Assembly (NCBI RefSeq): GCF_010725485.1
Contig: NZ_AP022598.1
Coordinates: 1,674,001 to 1,738,000 of the forward strand
Origin: Mycolicibacterium parafortuitum
GTDB lineage: Bacteria; Actinomycetota; Actinomycetes; Mycobacteriales; Mycobacteriaceae
DNA: 64,000 bases
Direction: 5' to 3'
The notes under the pieces were generated by a model. That model did no database searches. It worked only from the letters and a program-made list of their open reading frames with translations, and was not told the origin of the DNA. Positions 58,847-64,000 of the stretch are shown here, piece after piece (positions within the stretch are counted from its first letter, which is position 1; every line of letters begins with the position of its first letter). The translations under genes were made by a program, and so were the position numbers.

Positions 58847-59935
58847 TCAGATCCGGGGGATCTCGGCGTTGATCCGGTCCAGCAGCTGCGGGTAACGCTT
58901 CGCCTCGCGGTGCGGCCCCGGCTTGCCGCTGCTGACCACCGCCACCGACAGCGCGCGCTCCGGATCCGCCCACACCGCGATGTCGGTCAGCCCGGTGTGC
59001 CCGAACGCGCCTTGCGCGTCGCGGCCGAACGGCCCGAACCGCTTGGATCCCAACATGTATCCGGTGCCCCAGCGCATGGGCTGCAGGCCGGTCGCGAGGT
59101 CCGGTCGCAGCCGGCGGGCCTGCTGTGTCGCAGCCCGCAGCGTCTGCGCCGAGAGCACCCGGACTCCGTCGAGTTCGCCACCGCGGCAGAGGATCTCGGC
59201 GAACCGCGACAGTTCGTTGGCGTTGGACACCGTGTTCGAGGACGGGATGACGCTGGTCAGGAACCGCGGCGTGTTCGAGAACGGGATGATCGTCTGCGGT
59301 GTCCCGCCGACGGCGGTCTTGAACGCCTTGGCCACTGGCGCCGGCAGTGGCTTGCCGGTGACGTGGCTCGGTGCGACCAGCGGAACGTCCTGTGCCGCAA
59401 CGCCGTAATTCGTCCACCGGAAATTCAGCGGGGCCAGGATCTCTTCGTGCAGGATGTCGCGGATGCTTCGGCCCGCTGCGGCGTCGATGATCTCGCGCAT
59501 GAGCGGACCCCACGTCACGCCGTGGTAGATGTGCACCAGGCCGGGCGGATACACCGGTTTCATCCGCGACAGCATGTCGCGGGTGTAGGCGCTGTCGTCC
59601 ATGCGTTTGAGATCCGGTTTGGGACCGGTCGCGAACGGGATGCCGGCGCTGTGGGTCATCACGTGCCGGATCGTGGTGCGGTCCTTGCCGTGGCTGGTGT
59701 ACTCCGGCAGGTATTCGCAGACCCGGTCGTCGAGGGAGAACACGCCACGCTCGACGAGCATGTGGGCGACGGTGGTGGTGATCGCCTTCGCCGCCGAGTA
59801 GACGCAGAACGGGGTGTCGGTGCGGACCGGGACGTCGTCCCACGCATGACCGATCGCGCGGTCGAGGATCACCCGCCCGTCGCGGCGCAGGCACACCTGG
59901 ATCGCGGGCTGCATGCCCGCCCGGTACCAGTGCAC
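58847..59935 (-). CDS. Beta-lactamase-like serine hydrolase
   Basis: 362 residues from GTG 59935. SxxK is S47-AA-K50; the Tyr motif reads YHG in place of YxN, and the third motif is FGHTG (HxG). Class C/esterase EstB-like enzymes of mycobacteria have this form. Coding character continues upstream in the same frame (ALIDAITAVGPEDHSDVDPS then AVERIWQAA) to a CTG at 60019 that overlaps the preceding stop as CTGA, so the native protein may be about 28 residues longer. Confidence 0.88.
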   Translation of the reverse strand: MHWYRAGMQPAIQVCLRRDGRVILDRAIGHAWDDVPVRTDTPFCVYSAAKAITTTVAHMLVERGVFSLDDRVCEYLPEYTSHGKDRTTIRHVMTHSAGIPFATGPKPDLKRMDDSAYTRDMLSRMKPVYPPGLVHIYHGVTWGPLMREIIDAAAGRSIRDILHEEILAPLNFRWTNYGVAAQDVPLVAPSHVTGKPLPAPVAKAFKTAVGGTPQTIIPFSNTPRFLTSVIPSSNTVSNANELSRFAEILCRGGELDGVRVLSAQTLRAATQQARRLRPDLATGLQPMRWGTGYMLGSKRFGPFGRDAQGAFGHTGLTDIAVWADPERALSVAVVSSGKPGPHREAKRYPQLLDRINAEIPRI

Positions 59936-60015
59936 GGCGGCCTGCCAGATCCGCTCGACGGCCGACGGGTCGACATCGGAGTGGTCCTCGGGCCCGACGG
60001 CGGTGATCGCGTCGA

Positions 60016-60513
60016 TCAGGGCGGCGGACCCCCGGAGAACATGCCGCTCCCGATGGCCTTGGTCAGCTCACCGAGCAGGGACGCCGGAGAGGGCGGCGGG
60101 GGCATCGGGGCGTTGGTCAGCTGCCAGGTCTGGCAGTCGCTGGTGGTGAACGACGTGTCGGTCGGCATGATCTGCACGAACGCCGGCTTCTTCGTCAGCG
60201 CGTTGTCGACGAGCTTCTCACCCGCGGTCCGCTTCCAGTAGCAGGCGCCGCCCTCGATCGGGCCGGCCGACTGCCACACGCCCGGGAGGATGTCGGTGCC
60301 GACCCCGTAGGTGCCGCCGTCCTCGATCGTCGTCTTGGGGCCCTCCGCTTCGGCGGCGCCTTCGGGGGACGGGGATTCTTCGGGGGCCGGGGCGGGAGCC
60401 GGAGCTGGGGCCGGGGTGGGGCCGGGTGCCGGCTGCGCGGAAGCCACCGGTGCGAGCACACACCAGCTCACCAGTGCCGTCGCGGCGAGCGCGGCCGGTT
60501 TCGTCAGCCTCAT
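60016..60513 (-). CDS. Secreted Pro/Ala-rich protein
   Basis: 165 residues. Signal peptide with cleavage near ASAQP, a Pro-Ala-rich stretch (PAPGPTPAPAPAPAPAPEES), then a small domain (TYGVGTDILPGVWQSAGPIE, CYWKRTAG, FVQIMPTDTSFTTSDCQTW) with two cysteines, which recurs in secreted actinobacterial proteins of unknown function. It may be cotranslated with the downstream serine hydrolase. Confidence 0.8.
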   Translation of the reverse strand: MRLTKPAALAATALVSWCVLAPVASAQPAPGPTPAPAPAPAPAPEESPSPEGAAEAEGPKTTIEDGGTYGVGTDILPGVWQSAGPIEGGACYWKRTAGEKLVDNALTKKPAFVQIMPTDTSFTTSDCQTWQLTNAPMPPPPSPASLLGELTKAIGSGMFSGGPPP

Positions 60514-60554
60514 AGGAAGCGAGTCTAATTGCTTTCGAGAGTGGCGACCAAAAA

Positions 60555-60588
60555 ACGGCGACGACGGGGATGACCCCGCCGCCGCCGT
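60555..60588 (-). terminator. Canonical intrinsic terminator of the hemophore-like gene
   Basis: On the minus strand arms 60574-60588 and 60555-60569 form a 15-pair stem (two G-U) with a 4-nt loop, directly followed by six T (60550-60555). It lies 14 nt after the hemophore-like stop. A textbook U-tract terminator, uncommon in mycobacteria. Confidence 0.85.
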
Positions 60589-60601
60589 CCCGGTGAACAG
60601 A

Positions 60602-61003
60602 TCAGCCTGCCATGAACGTGTTGTAGGCCGACTGCAGGTCGGCGGGCAGCACGGTCACATTGCAGTTGCGCTGCGCATCGCCGAGCGGTGCCAGGATGCC
60701 GCGCAGTTCGTAGTACTCGTTCGCATTGGCCGTGAAGTAGCCGCGCAGGTTCGCCTCGGCTTCCGGTCGCGGCTGGCTCATCGCGGCGGTCACCGCCTGG
60801 TTGGCGCCCGGGTGCGTATCCAGATACTGGCGCGCCGACGCGGTCACCGAACTCACGGTGCCGGTCAGTGCGCTGGCGGTGCAGTCCGCCGGCTGGGCAT
60901 TGGCGACCGGCCCGGCCACGGTTGCTGCGGCAAGGCCGCCGAACAGACATGCCGCCCCGACACCAGCCAGCGAACGGCGCACGGTGTTACCACTGAAATT
61001 CAT
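60602..61003 (-). CDS. Hemophore-related protein (Rv0203-like)
   Basis: 133 residues. Signal peptide ending near ANAQP, then a small all-helical domain starting CTASALTGTVSSVTASARQY and including RGYFTANANEYYELRGI, with two cysteines (41 and 113) for a disulfide. It matches the Rv0203 hemophore family, which binds heme outside the cell and passes it to MmpL3/11. The heme-binding residues cannot be confirmed here. GAAGGA gives a good ribosome site. Confidence 0.87.
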   Translation of the reverse strand: MNFSGNTVRRSLAGVGAACLFGGLAAATVAGPVANAQPADCTASALTGTVSSVTASARQYLDTHPGANQAVTAAMSQPRPEAEANLRGYFTANANEYYELRGILAPLGDAQRNCNVTVLPADLQSAYNTFMAG

Positions 61004-61319
61004 GTTGGATTGGTCCTTCTCATCGATGACGCGATGTGCGTCGGTTACTGCTTACCCCGCCCGAAATCCAAGGTAGCCGAGATCTGGAGTGCCCAAACGT
61101 CATGAGTCGGCGTCAATAAACCGGCCTGTGCCACGTTACAAATCCGGGCCGTGATGTTCGCCTCAATACGGTCGGTGACGTTCGCTGTCGACGAAATAAC
61201 CCTCGCGGCGCTCTGAACATTCTCAAAATTTGCCGGGAATGCTTAATTGATCGTGATGTGGGTCGTTGCCCAATCGTTATCCGCACCGCCGGATCGCGCC
61301 GGCAGATAGTTTGGTCGCT
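61004..61319. other. Intergenic region, divergent promoters
   Basis: 316 nt without a supportable gene, lower in GC than its surroundings (for example around 61190-61255). At the right end a TAGTTT -10 (61307-61312) serves the VOC gene; the hemophore-like promoter must lie on the left side, where I see no clear -10. No repeat or hairpin of note. Confidence 0.6.
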
Positions 61320-61727
61320 GTGAAACTGGACCTGCTGACACCCGGCATCGAGGTCGGGCTCGTCACCACCGATCTGGCCCCGATGGTCGACTTCTACGAA
61401 GGCTTCCTCGAACTCGAGCCTCAGGGCGAGATCGAGTTCGACGGCGGATCGCAACGGCGGTACTCGCTCGGCGGCAGCGTGCTCAAACTCGTCACCTACA
61501 CGACACCGCCTCCGGCCCCGGCCGCGCCCGGGGGCGGCCGCGCCCAGGCCGGGCTGCGCTACTTCACGATCGGCGTCAACGGGCTGCGCGCGATCGCCGA
61601 ACAGTTCGAGGCGTCGCCGTACCAGATCGTCGAACCGGTCACCGAGTTCACACCGGTGCCCGGGATGGGCTGGATGTTCGTCGCCGATCCCGACGGCAAC
61701 CACATCGAACTGTTCGGGATGCTCTGA
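61320..61727 (+). CDS. VOC-family (glyoxalase/bleomycin-resistance fold) protein
   Basis: 135 residues, GTG start exactly 7 nt after a TAGTTT hexamer. Paired beta-alpha-beta units (GIEVGLVTTDLAPMVDFYEG and the C-terminal VADPDGNHIELFGML with its metal Glu) define the VOC fold. The substrate is unknown. The rhomboid gene starts 1 nt after its stop, so the two are cotranscribed. Confidence 0.88.
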   Translation: MKLDLLTPGIEVGLVTTDLAPMVDFYEGFLELEPQGEIEFDGGSQRRYSLGGSVLKLVTYTTPPPAPAAPGGGRAQAGLRYFTIGVNGLRAIAEQFEASPYQIVEPVTEFTPVPGMGWMFVADPDGNHIELFGML

Positions 61728-61728
61728 C

Positions 61729-62598
61729 GTGAGTTATCCGTACCAGCCCCAGCCCTACCAGCAGGTGCCCACCTGCTACCGCCATCCCGACCGGCAGACC
61801 TATGTGCGCTGCACCCGGTGCAACCGCTTCATCTGCGGAGAATGCATGCGCAACGCGGCGGTCGGTCACCAGTGCGTCGACTGCGTCGGCGAGGCCGCGC
61901 GAGCGGTGCGGCCCGTCACCAATGTGTTCGGCGCGCAGCGTCCGTCGTCGATGACCCCGGTCGTCACCTACGGCCTGATCGCCGCCAACCTGCTGGTCTT
62001 CGCGCTGCAGATGGCCTCCCCCGAGTTGCAGCGTGCCTTCGGGTTGTGGTCGCCCGCGGTGGCCGACGGGCAGCTCTACCGGCTGCTGACCTCGGCGTTC
62101 CTGCACTTCGGGCTGACCCACATCGCGTTCAACATGCTGGCGCTGTACTTCGTCGGACCGCCGCTGGAGATCGCACTGGGCCGGCTGCGCTACATCACGC
62201 TGTATCTGGTCAGCGCGCTCGGCGGCTCGGTGCTGGTCTACCTGCTGACCCTCAACGCGCTGACCGCCGGCGCGTCGGGGGCGGTGTTCGGATTGTTCGG
62301 GGCGATGTTCGTGGTCGGTAAGCGGCTGAACATGGACGTGCGCTCCGTGATGGTGATCATCGTGTTGAACCTGGTGTTCACGTTCGTCATCCCGTTGGTC
62401 ACCTCGCAGAACATCAGCTGGCAGGGTCACGTCGGTGGTCTGGTCACCGGCGCGTTGGTGGCCGCCGCGTTCGGGTACGCGCCCCGGCAGCAGCGCAACC
62501 TCGTGCAGGCGGGCGCGGTCGGCGCGCTGCTGGTGGTCTTCGCCGTTCTGGTGGTGTGGCGCACCACGGAACTGCGGGGATTGATGGGCCTGGCCTGA
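61729..62598 (+). CDS. Rhomboid intramembrane serine protease with zinc-finger head
   Basis: 289 residues, GTG start. An N-terminal B-box-like finger ([37 protein letters not shown]) precedes six membrane helices. The catalytic dyad is Ser183 in GASGAVFG and His234 in GHVGG, and the oxyanion HxxxN in HIAFN is present. It cleaves single-pass substrates in the plasma membrane. Confidence 0.94.
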   Translation: MSYPYQPQPYQQVPTCYRHPDRQTYVRCTRCNRFICGECMRNAAVGHQCVDCVGEAARAVRPVTNVFGAQRPSSMTPVVTYGLIAANLLVFALQMASPELQRAFGLWSPAVADGQLYRLLTSAFLHFGLTHIAFNMLALYFVGPPLEIALGRLRYITLYLVSALGGSVLVYLLTLNALTAGASGAVFGLFGAMFVVGKRLNMDVRSVMVIIVLNLVFTFVIPLVTSQNISWQGHVGGLVTGALVAAAFGYAPRQQRNLVQAGAVGALLVVFAVLVVWRTTELRGLMGLA

Positions 62599-62614
62599 GG
62601 GGTATGGGGGACAG

Positions 62615-63316
62615 ATGCTCGGGCTCCCTGGACACATCCGCGCGTGCCTGTTCGACCTCGACGGCGTGCTGACCGATACGGCGAGCGTGCACCGGCGCGC
62701 GTGGAAGGCGATGTTCGACGAGTATCTGCGCGCCCGCGGGGGTGACTTCGTTCCGTTCGACGCCGGACCGGACTACGAGAGGTACGTCGACGGCAAGCCC
62801 CGCGCCGACGGGATCCGCTCCTTTCTGGGAAGCCGGGACATCGCCGCGGACGAGGACACCGTGACCCGGCTCGGGGAGCGCAAGAACCAGATGTTCCTGG
62901 ACACGATGCGCACCGACGGTGTCGAGGTGTTCGACGGCTCCCGCCGGTATCTGCAGGCCGCCGCCGAGGCAGGCCTGCGGCGGGCGGTGGTCTCGTCGAG
63001 CGCCAACACCCGTGAGGTGCTGGAGCTGACGGGCTTGGAGCGCTATATCGAGGTGCGCGTCGACGGCGTCACCCTGCGCGAAGAAAACCTGCCGGGTAAG
63101 CCCGCCCCGGACACGTTCCTGCGTGCCGCCGCGCTACTCGACGTCGCACCCGCCGATGCGGCGGTGTTCGAGGACGCGCTGTCCGGCGTCGCGGCGGGGC
63201 GGGCGGGCGAGTTCGGCCTCGTGGTCGGCGTGGACCGCACGGGACAGTCAGAAGCGCTACGCGAGAACGGCGCCGATATCGTCGTCACCGACCTGGGGGA
63301 GCTGCTCGACTCATGA
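62615..63316 (+). CDS. HAD beta-phosphoglucomutase-like hydrolase
   Basis: 233 residues, SD GGGGGAC before the ATG. Motif [10 protein letters not shown] (Asp14, Asp16), motif II VVSSSAN, Lys in GKPAPDTF and FEDALSG motif III are intact. Equivalent to Rv3400 of M. tuberculosis. With the GH65 gene next to it, it should interconvert beta-glucose-1-phosphate and glucose-6-phosphate after phosphorolysis of a disaccharide. The gap to the GH65 ATG is 13 nt. Confidence 0.93.
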   Translation: MLGLPGHIRACLFDLDGVLTDTASVHRRAWKAMFDEYLRARGGDFVPFDAGPDYERYVDGKPRADGIRSFLGSRDIAADEDTVTRLGERKNQMFLDTMRTDGVEVFDGSRRYLQAAAEAGLRRAVVSSSANTREVLELTGLERYIEVRVDGVTLREENLPGKPAPDTFLRAAALLDVAPADAAVFEDALSGVAAGRAGEFGLVVGVDRTGQSEALRENGADIVVTDLGELLDS

Positions 63317-63329
63317 TGATCTCCGGCTT

Positions 63330-64000
63330 ATGACGATTTCCGAAGACGCCTTTCCCGTCGAACCGTGGTGTATCCGTGAGACCGAGCTGAGGCTCGAACA
63401 GCTGGCCGAGTCCGAGTCGGTGTTCGCACTGTCCAACGGCCACATCGGGTTACGCGGCAACCTCGACGAAGGCGAGCCGCACGGCCTGCCCGGTACCTAC
63501 TTGAACGGCTTCTACGAGATCCGCCCGTTGCCATATGCGGAGGCGGGTTTCGGCTATCCCGAGGACGGCCAGTCGATCGTCGACGTCACCAACGGCAAGC
63601 TGATCCGGTTGCTGGTCGACGACGAGCCGTTCGATGTCCGGTATGGCGACCTGCGTTCACACGAAAGGGTTCTCGACATGCGTGCCGGCGTCCTGACCCG
63701 GTCTGCGGACTGGACGGCGCCGTCGGGTAAACGGGTGAAGCTGACCTCGACGCGGCTGGTGTCGCTGGCGCAGCGCGGGCTGGCCGCGATCGAGTACGTG
63801 GTGGAGGCCGTCGACGGCGTGCTGCTGACCGTGCAGTCGGAACTGGTGGCCAACGAGGATCTGCCCGAACCCGAGGATGACCCGCGGGTGGCCGCCGCCC
63901 TGGACAAACCGCTGGAGGCGGTGCAGCACGAGGTCAGTGAGCGCGGTGCGCTGCTGATCCACCGCACCAGGGCCAGCAAGCTGACGATGGCGGCGGCGAT
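63330..64000 (+). CDS. Glycoside hydrolase family 65 enzyme (N-terminal part)
   Basis: 223 codons to the window edge, open throughout; ATG 63330. The N-terminal sandwich begins WCIRETELRLEQLAESES and has the family block VFALSNGHIGLRGN. GH65 includes maltose, trehalose and kojibiose phosphorylases and the Rv3401-type mycobacterial protein. With the phosphomutase neighbour a disaccharide phosphorylase is likely. The catalytic Glu lies outside the window. Confidence 0.92.
   Translation, partial: MTISEDAFPVEPWCIRETELRLEQLAESESVFALSNGHIGLRGNLDEGEPHGLPGTYLNGFYEIRPLPYAEAGFGYPEDGQSIVDVTNGKLIRLLVDDEPFDVRYGDLRSHERVLDMRAGVLTRSADWTAPSGKRVKLTSTRLVSLAQRGLAAIEYVVEAVDGVLLTVQSELVANEDLPEPEDDPRVAAALDKPLEAVQHEVSERGALLIHRTRASKLTMAAA

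Overview
The window is GC-rich actinobacterial chromosome and almost certainly comes from a fast-growing, environmental member of the Mycobacteriaceae (Mycolicibacterium type). The evidence is a set of lineage-typical families: a Culp-type cutinase, a WS/DGAT acyltransferase, an Rv0203-like hemophore-related protein, a DUF4333 lipoprotein, a mycobacterial-type MTHFR, a 13E12/DUF222 HNH protein with a mycobacterial LexA box, an OxcA/FadD7-like oxalate pair, and the HAD-GH65 pair known as Rv3400-Rv3401 in M. tuberculosis. I see no insertion sequence, integrase, tRNA, rRNA or CRISPR array, so this reads as ordinary chromosome, densely coding and with strands alternating every one to four genes.

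Layout. 1-6465: lipid acyltransferase tail, SRPBCC protein, TesB-like thioesterase, metallophosphoesterase, then a coupled run of SDR, DMT exporter, iron alcohol dehydrogenase (HOT type) and hotdog thioesterase. 6451-8268: a 40-residue zinc-ribbon protein and a hydrolase/epimerase pair. 8318-11342: a three-gene operon (SpoIIE phosphatase, B12-binding protein, STAS protein) that looks like a light- or cobalamin-sensing partner-switching module. 11507-17889: class III aminotransferase, Tat-exported glycoside hydrolase, MFS carrier, PfpI protein, cutinase. 17899-22117: an iron-flavoured cluster (MTQ2-like methyltransferase, CDGSH protein, heme-oxygenase-like diiron enzyme, ferritin-like protein, frameshifted hemerythrin). 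22185-30365: NUDIX, phosphotransferase, two flavin monooxygenases, MscS channel, a TetR/NmrA divergent pair, MOSC protein. 30475-33545: oxalate module. 33488-41559: DUF4333 lipoprotein, DUF2237, DUF1697, CobW GTPase, GAF-GGDEF cyclase, SDR, collagen-like exported protein, aminotransferase, small exported protein. 41698-43444: LexA-box-controlled HNH gene. 43458-54563: WS/DGAT, SelO, lipoprotein, MTHFR, HrpA helicase, SDR, XRE regulator. 54544-61003: zinc dehydrogenase, glutaminyl cyclase/FAD oxidoreductase/PPOX operon, isochorismatase-like and beta-lactamase-like hydrolases, exported proteins including a hemophore relative. 61320-64000: VOC protein, rhomboid protease, HAD phosphomutase and the start of a GH65 enzyme.

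Two organising principles recur. First, operons are held together by 4-nt start/stop overlaps (ATGA, GTGA, TTGA), which I used to fix starts. Second, about twenty promoters place a TANNNT -10 element 6-8 nt upstream of an ATG/GTG, the mycobacterial leaderless pattern; this fixes many starts that lack a Shine-Dalgarno sequence. Most convergent neighbours overlap or nearly touch at their 3' ends, with clear hairpin terminators at only a few places.

The most interesting item is the SpoIIE/B12/STAS operon. Its B12 protein carries the W-x9-E-H signature and the E-x-H cobalamin ligand motif of CarH-type photoreceptors but has no DNA-binding domain.
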